Assembly (NCBI GenBank): GCA_009801085.1
Contig: VNWV01000001.1
Span: 2,356,001-2,420,000, forward strand
Source of the DNA: Lasiodiplodia sp. COLG20
Taxonomy: Eukaryota; Ascomycota; Dothideomycetes; Botryosphaeriales; Botryosphaeriaceae
DNA: 64,000 nucleotides
Reading direction: 5' to 3'
Both the position numbers and the translations under genes were made by a program. The notes beneath the pieces were generated by a model, which ran no database searches, was not told the DNA's origin, and saw nothing but the letters and a program-made list of their open reading frames with translations. Below, piece after piece: positions 1-10,719 of this stretch (within the stretch, counting starts at the first letter, position 1; every line of letters begins with the position of its first letter).

Positions 1-26
1 AAGTGGTCTGGGGTACTAACACTCAC

Positions 27-932
27 ACAGGCTCAACGCGAACGCGACTTTCTTGCCATTTACGGTCCCCAGTAGAGATGAACAAGTCTAGCTCGATATT
101 GGAATCGCCATCAACCCAAGCAAAGCACCCGCACAGCGAGAGCATTGCTTCGTGAGGCGAGGGACAGTTGCAGTGAAAGTCCCAAACGCTGGACATGGCG
201 TCGTACATGTTCCGGATCTGGGCCCTGGAACTCGAGGAGGGCGGCAATTCGCAGTCAGCCTCCTGGGCCGTCTGTGATCCCTGTGGTTCATCTGACGCTG
301 GTACACAGCGAATGAACCGCTCCAAGGTCTTGTTCTGTTCTGTGAGCGTGGCCAACGCTCTGCGTCTCCTGCTGTTACTCGACGTAAACTTGATTCTCCC
401 TCCCAGGTCGCTCGGGTTCCCGCCATGTGCCCGAAGATGCTTGAGTTTCCTATACAACCCCAGCGGCGCTTGCTGATGACGCAAGAATCAGCTATGCGAC
501 GGTAAAGTGCTCAGGAATACCAACCGCGACGTCGCCCTTGTCCAGTCCCAGTACACGATCACTGAGTACATCATCAAGACACTCGAGAGCTGTTTTCAAC
601 GTGTCGGAAAAAGCATCGCTGGCATTACCAAGCCTTTGCGACAGAGCTAGTGCTAAACGACCATCGTTCAATGACTGCCCGTCCAGTGTGAGCAGCCGTT
701 CTTTCTCGCTGGCGCTGAGAGTCGACAGATCCGACACAAAATCCCGAATAGTAAGGTGAAGCAAGGCGACTTCGTTGTGAAGGTGCTGATACTGGATGGC
801 TAGCCTCTCGTCCTTCACCCTGCTGCGAACGACGGTGTTGACTGCGCTGTACACTCGCCGGTGATGTTTTGCCGCCGAAGCAATTATCGGTACTACCGCA
901 AGTACCAATCCTGCGATTTCCAAGCCGGACAT
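27..932 (-). CDS. DUF7580-type fungal protein, N-terminal part (runs off left edge)
   Basis: Two exons are visible: 932-525 and 472-27. A phase-0 intron at 524-473 joins GCG to CAA, and a GTGAGT donor at 26-21 shows that the gene continues beyond the window. The start ATG is at 932. The N-terminus MSGLEIAGLVLAVVPIIASA is a hydrophobic segment typical of fungal DUF7580/HeLo-like proteins. A helical region follows, then a block (SVWDFHCNCPSPHEA) that resembles the conserved DUF7580 W-x-C-x-C-x-x-H stretch. The C-terminal domain is missing here. The start codon is only 301 bp from the divergent NLR start at 1234. Family function is unknown. An effector or membrane role is my inference from the N-terminal segment and the NLR neighbour. 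Confidence 0.7.
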
Positions 933-1233
933 TAGCAGTCAAATCTGCGGCTTTATCTGCCTGATTGTCAAAAGAATCTCAGCCTTTTCTTTGCGGGGCT
1001 TTGGGCTCATTTGTAGTTGCCTATCTCTGCTGACAGAGCTTTGCGAAACCCACATGCGCTGGCAAATGGACTGCATGCGTCAAGCGAAGACCAGGCTGAG
1101 CAGCGAACGCCTGCCTACCCCGCTCGCGACTGAGCCGCAGGCAAAAGTCAGGAGGCCTCAAAGCCCGCTCTTTTCAACCACACGCTTGAAGCTACGTCGT
1201 TGCACACATGTTTCTTGCACTTGGTGCCCTACC
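933..1233. promoter_or_regulatory. Shared divergent promoter, DUF7580 gene / NLR1
   Basis: This 301-bp interval separates two divergently oriented start codons (932 minus, 1234 plus), so any promoter elements for both genes must lie here or inside the genes. I see no clear TATA box. The plus-strand start at 1234 sits in the good context ACCATGG. An in-frame alternative start track reaches back to 991 but begins at a non-ATG codon and lacks family-like sequence. Confidence 0.5.
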
Positions 1234-4200
1234 ATGGTTGAACGCCCAACGATCGCGGCCAGGGCCAAGGCCGTTGCCGATGCCTTTCGCTTGCTTGTGG
1301 ATATTGGTCCGAACGATCAGCAGGAACCCGTGTCGACAGACGTGGATGAACAGCTGGCACGATTCAACATCTGGGCCAGCAACATCGGCGTATTTGCCCA
1401 TGGCCATGCATCTCTCGACTACCGCTTGCGCGACAGCCCGGAAGCAAAGACTTTGATGATCCAACTGCTCGAAGGGCTCCAGTGGTTCCTCAAAAGAGGT
1501 AGTTGCACCGGGCAGTACTGGCGCTACGTGTGCTAATCAGCATCCAGCGATATATGCCACCGGGATATCAGACTCCAACGCACAGCTGCAGTCACTCGAA
1601 TCATCGATCGAAGAGACGCCTAGTGACACTTACCCGTCGTCCCAATCATCACATGCATCATCCCTCCAGTCGGTTCCCGAGTCCGCCGACGAGGCTGATG
1701 CCCTCACTCCGTCTGCAGAGCGCCTTGAGGGCATAGAGTTGACTATTGATCGCCTATATCGGCTCTCAGTAGCTATCCGACGGCCATCCATTGTCAATCA
1801 GAATGTCAAAGCCGCAAATTTTCAGATCAAAGACGAGGAGGGAAATGAATGCGGCGATGCTTTTTACAACTATGCTCTCGAGGTTGTTGCACATAAATGC
1901 CAACATGCGGATCAAACTTTGAGGGAGACGCTGGCACGAGCCATCACCCTACGGAGAAAGCGCTTTTTATACAGGCGGAAGCACCAAGAGAAGTTGAGCT
2001 TCAAGGATGAAAGTGAAGATGAGGAATCATCACCCCAACCAATCTCGAAAGATGAAGGAGTCCTGATCACACCGCATCGAGACTCACCAAAAAGCCCAAA
2101 AGATCCCGAGGCTGGCAAGCTGCTCGCTGGACAACGTCATCCACCCTCTCATACGTCTGCTTCTCTGTTCTCCAAAACAAGGTTTGACAGAGTGGCCATC
2201 TTGGATTCCACTTCAATCGTTACTACTACTGTCAAGAACGCGCCTTCGGAGCATATAGGAAACGTGCAGGTTCCTCCGCCTCCCAAAATGCCTTCTGGCA
2301 GCAAAGAATTCGAATGTCCTTACTGCTTCCTTGTTGTCGGCATTTCAGAAGCGAAGCCTGCTCAGTGGAGGTATGTGCGCCTGCCAGAGTTCAAGTGAGG
2401 CTGGCTGACTGACATTATCCTTAGAAAACATGTTTATCGCGATCTCGATCCATACATTTGCTTGCATCCTGATTGCTCAGAATCTCAGTCTTTGTTCCAC
2501 GATACCCATGCGTGGGCCCAACATATGCGGGAGCACCACCTCCATTGGCGATGCTCAGCCCCGAGTCATGCTGGTTTGGTATTCTGCTCGGAAGTCGACT
2601 TCGAAGAACACTTGAAGTCGAAACATAAAGGCACAGTCAATGAAAAGCAGCTTCAACCACTGTTGAACAGGGCCAAACGGTCGGGTACCGCGTTCGCAGA
2701 TTGCCCATTGTGTGGCTTGTCGCCTGCCCAAGACGCGCCCGCAGGCACCAGTTATTCTCCGCAATACGGCATGCCTGCTACACGAAAGCCTTCTACCGAC
2801 CCAAGCTCTGAGTATTTGATCAAGCATGTCGCGAACCACCTGTTGTCGCTGTCCTTGATATCGCTCCCTTGGCGAGACATGGCGGATGAAGAAATGCAAA
2901 AGGAGGAGACGGCATCTCACCACGCAAATGAAGATCCTGCCTCGACTTATCACGACGATATGCTGTCTCTATCCTTCGGCGAGGATGAAGACGCACTTGA
3001 CTCGGGAATACCATCGAACGACCTTGAGATCTCCATCCCCGCCATTCCTGATGATGCTATCCTCGGCAGGGCCCGAGATGAATGGTCCTTCCTGCCTTCG
3101 CGCGAATATTTTGGCCATGATCGAGACCCCACTTTGCAGACTTTCCTCCGAAAGCTCTACATCGAGTCTTCTCCATCAATGAACGATAAAGAAGGCCCAC
3201 TACTGCCATGCCACTTCGTGCCCTTCGGCCCGAGCAAGAATTTCCATGGCCGACACCATGCTCTGAAGGCTATTGAGGAAGCGTTGCTTCCTGAATCTTT
3301 GTCCGCCTCTAACCCAGCGCTTGCGACCAAAGGCGAGACCAATCCCAGGACCTTTGCCATCTGCGGTCCTGGCGGAATGGGCAAAACACAGGTAGCCATC
3401 GAGTTCGTATCTTGTCATCGCGACAAATTCGATGCCGTCTTCTGGGTCCATGCCAATGACACTTCGAAGCTCGCACAAGACTTCAACGAGATTGCACTCA
3501 AGCTAGGCCTAGTCTCTGAAGGCTCCGCCGATGCGAGAGATTATACATACACACGCGAGCTAGTGAAGAGATGGCTGGTCGAGCCACTGAAGAATGTAAA
3601 GAACAAGGAATCAGATCTCGCGTCGTGGTTGCTTGTATATGATGGCATCGAGGTCTCAAAGACTATCAACGACTACTGGCCCTACGATGGTCCGGGGTCT
3701 GTACTCATTACTAGCCGGAATCCGTTTTCGTGGACTACTTGCTGGTCGCTCATCCATTTCACACCTGCAGAAGCCACGGATTTTCTTCTCAAGGTCACCG
3801 GTAGGAAAGGAGATGCACCTACTCGTGCTGCTGTTGCGGCTGTCAGTCAGAGATTGGGTGGCCTGCCACTTGCACTGTAAACCTCGCCACTCCTGCTCCA
3901 CCTTTCGCATATGCTAACTTCATCTCTTCACAGGGCGCAGATGGCTGGGGTGATCAAATATCGAAGCATGACTTTCGACCAGTTCATCCGAGCTTACAAC
4001 GAAAGAGAGTCCCGTCAAGAGCTTCTTGAAGCAACTCCCGATACTAACTTGCGTGGTCCGGGGTACGAACATAACCTCGCTTCAGTATGGGCACTGGAGA
4101 ATCTCAACTACGGAGCCACTCTGCTCAATGCTTTGTCTATGCTTGACTGTGACGGAATAACAGAGCGTTTGCTTAGTGAAAACCTCGGAAAAGTCGACCT

Positions 4201-5719
4201 CCCTGGCTTCCCTTCGACGCAGGAAGACTATCGAATGGCAAAGGATGAGCTTCTCCAATCATCTCTCATCACCACAAACCGGTCACAAAAGAAGTTCTTT
4301 GTCCACAGAACAGTCCAGGATGTTGCACGAACAAGGATGAGCAATAAACAGTTTCGGGACACTTTCATGGCATGCGTGCGGATGGTCGCTGCGCTTTGGC
4401 CATTCGAGTCTTTTACTTGGCGCCACGGAGTAGGGAGGTGGTGGGCTTGTGAAGAACTTTTTCCTCACGTGTTGAAACTGAAGGATCTTGGCAATCGCAC
4501 AGTACCATCAGAGGACGACCTGCCTGGTGACTACGGCTTTGCCAAGCTCCTCATTGATGCAGGATGGTAAACATATTTCCTATCCCCCTCTCTCCCTCTC
4601 TCTGATACAAAACGACAAACTGGGAATGCGTACTAATTGATCAAATTAGGTACCATCATGAGCGCGGGCGATCAGCCGACTCCCGGCTTTTCAACGACAT
4701 GGCGCAAACAATCTGCCAAACTTGGGTAACGCGGATTTCCCAGGGCCGAGCCTCTCCCTCTCCTTTTCCGCACAGTCACTACCTTCACGACATGCGGGCC
4801 GCGTTGGCCGAAATAACGCATAATCGCGGCTGCATTGCGTCGGAGACAAATGAGCCGTCAGTAGCGCTTGCGTATTTCTCGAACTTTAACTCAATGATGG
4901 TGTCTGAGTTCGAGGCCAAGCCGGAGCTGCTACAGCGTGACATGCGACTAGCTATCAGCTGGAACGAACTGGGCAATGCGCACATGCTAAGTCGGCAATG
5001 GGCATTGGGAGAAGAATGCTACAACCGCTCCATCGAGACGATGCGCCGCCTCGCCTTCTTCAAGGAAACCAACCTCTCACCTCCCGTCGTGAATCTCAGC
5101 TTGTCCTTCTGGTTGCAGGGTAAGCTTGATGCAGCCCTTGATCACCTTGTTGCCGGCTTGCGTGAGCGCGAAATGGCGTTTGGAAATGACGATCGCGAGA
5201 GCTTTTTCACTGGCAGATTCTTGCACGCCTTGGGCAACATCAAGGCGGAGCTCGGAAAGAAAGAGGAGAGCTTTATGTTCCATCGCAAGGCACTGCTGCA
5301 TTACAAGAGCACGCTGGGTAACAACCATCATCGAACGGCAGATGTGTGCGTGAAAGTGGCCGAACATTCGATCAGGTTGAAGCAGAAGGACACAGCTATG
5401 TATGAAGCCCAGATTTCCTCCTATATTCTTCTTTTCAATACTTGATGTTAATATCCTTTGCACTAGGGCGTTGCTCGACCATGCACTCAAAGCATACAGC
5501 AACAGCGAGACGTATGTCCCAGAAAAGGCGCGAGCACTGTTCAAGCGCAGCCAAGTGCTAAAGATGATGCAAAACAAGACTGATGCAGACGAGGCTCTAC
5601 AAGAGGCTGTGGATTTATATTATGAAGCTGCGGGTAAACAGGAAAACACGAAGAGGAAGAAAGCTGAAGAGTTGGTTGATCAGGATTTCGTCGAGTTGGT
5701 TGCATTTTGGTCGAGGTAG
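1234..5719 (+). CDS. NLR1: C2H2 zinc-finger / NB-ARC / TPR STAND protein
   Basis: Six exons (1234-1498, 1548-2370, 2425-3876, 3934-4566, 4650-5399, 5467-5719) give 1391 aa in frame. Residues 1-90 carry the RFNIWASNIGVFAHGHASLD-type block common at the N-terminus of fungal C2H2 proteins. Residues about 343-570 contain clustered C2H2-like fingers (CPYC, CLHPDC, FCSEVDFEEH, CPLCG...HVANH). The NB-ARC has Walker A GPGGMGKT (about 677-685), Walker B LLVYDG (about 763-770), sensor LITSR (about 789) and GLPLAL (about 840). A winged-helix-like segment follows, then tetratricopeptide repeats from about 1058 to the end. The domains fit a nucleotide-switched signalling or immune receptor of the STAND class; the ligand is unknown. 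The stops that split it all fall in good GT-AG introns, so it looks intact. The C-terminus FWSR is shared with the NLR-like gene at 7321-10394. Confidence 0.88.
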
Positions 5720-6204
5720 GAGGATCTGTACCTACAACAGTCTTTTGCTGCTAGCAACGTACGTCTTGATAGGAAAAAGTATCGAATGACTCGAATAACA
5801 GGCCCATCCATGATTAGAAGTTCTAGAATGGTGAGTCATTGGGTGTTCGTGGCCTCCGGCCGCACTGACCGTTCTCCGCTTCGTCCAGCACAAAACAACC
5901 CAATTGATTCCTGCCGATCTACGCTTCCACCCCACAAGTTCGTTTCAGACACGCGCCAACTCACCACCGCAAGTCCCATTTCCTGTCGGGTGAGAAGAGG
6001 CTCGTGCGGCTGTCTTCAAGAGGTTAGCCATGGGGAACTACCAGCACCACCTCACTTATAATCCCCACACCAACAGTTGTCCACTCCCACAACTTTCCGT
6101 CATATCCGTCAAATAGTACTGCACTTTCAGCACACCTCCAGAAGCCAGCTCTTCCGAATCTTCTCGACGAGTTAACCATAATATAACCCCCCGGCCGTTA
6201 TATC
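5720..6204. other. Intergenic, NLR1 / ISG12-like gene
   Basis: The interval is 485 bp and both flanking genes are on the plus strand. It must hold the NLR1 terminator and the ISG12-like promoter. A TATAAC-like stretch lies about 25 bp before the ATG at 6205. A short open frame at 5786-6061 has no family resemblance and is ignored. Confidence 0.5.
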
Positions 6205-6990
6205 ATGGACCTCCTTTTCAGCACCATCTCAACCGTCGCTAGCTTCCTCGGCAATGCCACCTCGCACACGCAGAATGCTGTCCGCTCTGTGAAGTGGACC
6301 GAACTACCTACTGATGCCCAGCGCTTCTTCTCTCGCGTCGCTGGAGCCAGTACCAACTTCGTCTCCATGCGCTGGGACGACCTACCGCAAAAGACCAAGG
6401 ACTGGATCAAAGCAAATCCCTACCAGACCGCTTTCTACGTCGCCCATGGTGTCGTCATTGTCGCACCCACACCCGTCACTGCTCCGTTGATCGGGGCTGC
6501 GGGCTTAGCTAGTGCAAGCCCAGCCGCAGGTAAGAAGACCTATACCTGATTTCCTTAGCAACCTTTCTCGCCGTAGCCCTGAGAAGCAGCGCGGTTCGGA
6601 AAAGGAAAAATAAATAAATTTACTGCCTTCTGGCTAACACCAATTGAAGGCTCCGCGGCAGCAGCAATCCAGACCGCTCTTACGACTGTTGGAACCAACA
6701 GCGTGGCGCTGCGGACAGCTGTTACTACCGGCCACGGTGCGCCGGCTATTGCAGACGGCCTGCAAGCTGCCATAGCTATCGGGACCGGAATATACGGGTT
6801 GTGGACGTATTTCGCGGCTGCCCCCAAGAAGGAAGAGCCCGCCGTCCAGCAGCCCGCGGGCGACGCAAAGAAGATTAAGAAGAGCAAGACCGAGCCGATC
6901 CAGCACAGCTCGGAGCCGGCGGCGTCGAAACGTGGCCTGTCGTCCTTCAGAGGCTTTTTCAAACTGAGGAGGCGAGAGACCGCGGCCTGA
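6205..6990 (+). CDS. Interferon-induced 6-16 / ISG12-like small membrane protein
   Basis: Two exons (6205-6529, 6650-6990) give 221 aa. The phase-1 intron is retained as the only in-frame solution because an earlier CTTAG acceptor gives a stop. After a helical N-terminal third (to about residue 78), the protein has a Gly/Ala-rich hydrophobic core containing APLIGAAGLASASPAAG, which runs across the splice site into AAAAIQTALTTVGTNSVAL. This resembles the PF06140 (IFI6/IFI27) repeat. A second hydrophobic helix (IAIGTGIYGLWTYF) and a basic tail follow. Animal members act at mitochondria in apoptosis and antiviral responses; the fungal role is unknown. It sits between two convergent NLR-type genes. 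The family call is moderately sure and the function is not. Confidence 0.68.
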
Positions 6991-7320
6991 GTACTCAGAC
7001 GGATGTGAATGCAGGCATTTACGGTTATTGTTAGAAGAAGGGAAAGACTGACATATATTCTACGAAGCACATGATAGAACAGTAGGGGATTTCGCGACGA
7101 AACGACTTGGTGGGCTTTTGGAGTTTGGGCGGCAACTTTTGTATCCAATTTCCTTCTTTGTGAATTCCTTTCACTTTACCACCTTTGGAGGCATAGTGCG
7201 AGGCCAAGGAGAATCTGGAGGTGTATTGAGCTACCAGCAGGAACGTTCTACATAAACCTCAAACCTAACGTAAACAACGGTACGCATTGAACAATTTGCT
7301 TGAAGAGTCTCCAGTACACA
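6991..7320. other. Convergent 3' intergenic region
   Basis: These 330 bp lie between the stop of the plus-strand ISG12-like gene and the stop of the minus-strand NLR-like gene. They should hold only the two facing terminators. I see no gene. Confidence 0.5.
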
Positions 7321-10300
7321 TCATCGGGACCAAAAGCAGATGACCTTGTCAAAGTCAGAGTCAACGACATCTGCTGCTGTCTTTTCTTTGAGGTCAGTCA
7401 AGTTCTGGAGAAGTTCGAAACTTGCTCTTCTCTCTGGCGCGGCTTCGTCCACATAGCCACGAAGTTCAAGGACTCGACTCTTCTTGAACGTAGCACGAGC
7501 CCGTTCCGGCAAGAACGTATCACTGCTATTGAACACTTTCAACGCTTGTTCAAGGTTTGATCTGACAAAATATCTTGGTCAGCAATTCCGGATTGAGAAA
7601 TTGAGGCACTCACTCTGCTTCATCCAACATGCCCAAACGCAGGCAGTGGTCGGCAACCTTGACACGAGCATCCGCTGTGCGGTGATGATTCTTGCCAATC
7701 GTGTCTTCGTAATGGTTCAGCGCTCTTTGGTGGTATGCTCTGCTTTCTTCAAGCAAGCTGCTGTCAGCTTGAAGCTCGGCCATGCATGCTTTGACGTTAC
7801 CAATAGCGTGAAGGAATCGTCCTGTTCTGTACGTCTGTAAGTGCTATGGTCGACAATATCCAAAGGATCCGGCACCGTGATACTCACATGAACGACTCTC
7901 GGTCATTGATGCCATAGACGGCTTCACGGTCCCTTAAGCCAGCCATTAATACAGCATCAGCTTCTTCCAGCATTCCACCCTGGAGCCAGTATGACAGCCC
8001 CAGATTCACCGTCGGAAGAGACTTCAACTCTTTGGCCGAAGCATCCATCTCCTCCATGATCCCAATAGAGCGGAGGAAGCACTTCTCAGCACTTTGCCAC
8101 TCCATGTTCATCATGTTCGCAACACCCAGCTCATTCCAAGAGATCGCACACCCCTTCCTCTTGCTTCTGACATGAGCCTTTTTCGCCATCATCTCGTTGA
8201 AGATGGTGAAGTGATGGGAAGCATCTTTAGGCTTGTTCGTCTCGGTAGCGACAGACCCTATGTTGTAATGGATTTCCGCCATCACCTCTTCCACATCGTC
8301 CCTCGAAATATTGTCTGCCCTGAGCATCTCTTCGGTCAAGTTGCCGTTCACATACTCACCGAATCCCTGCGCTTTATCAAACAGGGGAAGAGCCTCCAAC
8401 AAATTGCCGCTTTCGTGGTAGAACCTGCAGAATTAGCTTAATTATTTGACAACTTTAGGGAGACAATACCGTCCGGCGCCTGTGAGCAGCTTCGCCAGTT
8501 GAAACTTGGCCAACACATCGGTCTCCAAGCCTTCGAGCCTTTCGGAGAAGTTCATGAGCTTCATGACGTGCGGAAAAAGCTCTTTGCAGGTTGTCCATCT
8601 GGTAACGCTTTGCTGCCAGCCGAAAAGCTCAAACGGCCACTTAGCGGACAGCAGGTGAAGGCATGAAATGAAGGCGAGCTTCAGGCGCGGGGTGAGCATC
8701 TCCGCCCGGGCAGTGTCTTGGACAAGCCTGGGTACAGTCATGCTTTGGCGTGTCTCTCGCAAAGAGATCAGTGAATGTTGCAGCAACTCTGTTCTCGCTC
8801 TTCGATATTCCGAATCCGAACGAGGATAGTTAGGTAACAGCGCGGGGTTCTTTGGTGGAGAGTTGTGGGCCCACGATGCCGTCAAGATTGAATCGGAAAT
8901 CTGGTCAGGATCCAAGAACGACAGAACATCCAGAAGTGCTCGACCGTGCTCCAAGTGCTCTAGCTTTTGCACCAAGGCTAAATTATGCTCATCTTCTGAC
9001 TTCCTGTTCATCTGCTCCAGAGCATTTGCTCTCCCATCGAGCTCAACATCTTGGCTCGATGAAATGATGTGACATGGAAATTCCGTATTCGGAAGGGAGT
9101 TTGAAGGTTCAGCCGCACCATCCATGTTTCGAAATGTAGTTCCCGAGAATCTTTTGGTGGCCTGTGGGTCACCCAGGTGTTCCGTAGAGCTTCTGCTCCC
9201 CCCGCTGTCGTCTGCTAGTATGCATTTAGTTTCGAACGTAACTTTTGAACATGAAAAATCTTACCGTTGTGTTCCTTGTGATCCAGTGATTCACAATCGC
9301 TGAAATTTGTGCCTGCTACGCTCGTCAAAATTCCCGGTACGTTGGCTAAGATAATCCGCCTTATAAGTTAGATAGCGTGGTTATTGCTTACTTACATTCC
9401 GAAGAATCATTGACTATCCTCAGACGAGCATCCTGCAAAACTGTCTCAAGGAAAGAAGAAAGCTCTTCGAGCTCCTTGCTCTGAGCTTCGAAATTGCACA
9501 GACCCTGATGATCCGACTGAAGCGCGAGTACACGCTCGCGCGGAAAGTTGAGCTGCACAAACTCGCGGGGCGCAATCTAAAGGTGCCACATAAACGGTCC
9601 GCGCTTATTGAAATATGAGCCTTTGGTCAACCTTACCAATATTTTGGATGGCCAAAATACGAAGTATTTTACCCTCGTCGTTTTCAATTCATGACAAGAC
9701 AGCACTTGCAATTCCGACGCTGCCTGTTTGAAGCGGCGTGAGAGTTGTGTAAGCTTCTGGCGATCCCCCGAATTCGGCGGATTCTTTGCTTTGTAGCTTG
9801 GATCAATGGTGTAGGGAATGCTGTTCCACATCTTATCGTCTTCTGAGATCGGATGTGGTGTTCCCAGAAAAACGATGCCGGCTAGCGCGTCCCAAAGACC
9901 CATGTACTGGTTCTTATGCTTGAACGCCAAACGTACAGCCTGCCCTTGCTGTTAGCTCTTCTGTGGTGAATATAGGTGAGTTTTCAAGAGCCTCAACCTC
10001 CTTGACTATGAAGCCGCCAACGCTGTGTGCGAGAATGACAATAGGTAATCCATTCGCCGCTGATGCACACTTTGCTGATCCCAGGCCCAGCTCTCCGATC
10101 AGCAGCTTGAGGAATCTCTCGCCTTGCTGGAAGAGTTGATTCCAGGTGAATCCTTGTGGTGTGAGATTGTGCACGAACGCGTACATGGCCATGTTTGATG
10201 AGATATTCGACAGCCAGAGCTGTCCATCTTCATCGCGCCAGTCGGTTGGAGGCTTGGTCCCAACACCCGGGACAAGCACGAACCTAAAGAACACACCATC

Positions 10301-10394
10301 AGTGTGTGAAATCAACCCTGCAAGGTTATTTTGAGACATGGGTGGTGCTGACTTACGTGCCTGAAGGCGCATTGGTCTGATCCAGACGCTGCAT
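7321..10394 (-). CDS. Hydrolase-TPR NLR relative lacking NB-ARC
   Basis: Nine exons are joined in frame: 10394-10357, 10283-9998, 9939-9637, 9576-9396, 9345-9265, 9214-8470, 8424-7888, 7826-7614 and 7561-7321, giving 874 aa. Residues 13-230 form an alpha/beta-hydrolase (FVLVPGVGT, nucleophile elbow AHSVGG with Ser100, FLGTPHP) like the SesB-type effector domains of fungal NLRs. Residues about 377-545 match the winged-helix-like segment of NLR1 (WPFELFGW, CKELFPHV), and residues 545-874 are TPRs ending FWSR as in NLR1. Between them lies a 120-170-residue linker with no P-loop, Walker B or GLPLA: the NB-ARC is missing while frame and splice sites are intact. The start is uncertain. An ATG at 10585 with one more intron is an alternative. 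Confidence 0.8.
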
Positions 10395-10719
10395 AATTTC
10401 CTTTGGAACGTACCTGTGGGATATGATGCGGCAAAGGCCGGGCAAAGAATCTTATACCCCCGACTTCTTCCGAAAGGCTGGCTATTGGTGGTGGAATGAC
10501 TGGTCCAATAGATTTGTGGAACAATGAAAAGTAGCGCTTTGGAGTGTGTCAGGCTGCTATTAGCCCATCGGCGGGCCCCGCTCATCACTGTATGGACTGA
10601 TTAGAAACACACTCTTGGCGCCTTAGACCGTCCAATGATGTCATTTCAAGCGTTTCACCAACAATTTGCAAGAGGTCATGCTCACAGTCCATCTACGATT
10701 CCCCGGTGAAGGCAACCAG
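10395..10719. other. Intergenic, NLR-like start / amidase stop
   Basis: The interval is 325 bp with both flanking genes on the minus strand. It contains the promoter of the NLR-like gene and possibly its true first exon: a frame from the ATG at 10585 could splice at a GGGG|GTATAAG donor into YVPKEI. I could not decide between the two starts. Confidence 0.4.

Noticed and set aside
991..1233. Upstream extension of NLR1 to 991
   Set aside because: Begins at a non-ATG codon and adds unconserved sequence; the ATG at 1234 has the better context and leads straight into the conserved block.
6545..6562. Alternative acceptor CTTAG in the ISG12-like gene
   Set aside because: Using it gives an in-frame TAA within 20 codons and loses the conserved Ala-rich core; the acceptor at 6649 keeps the family sequence.
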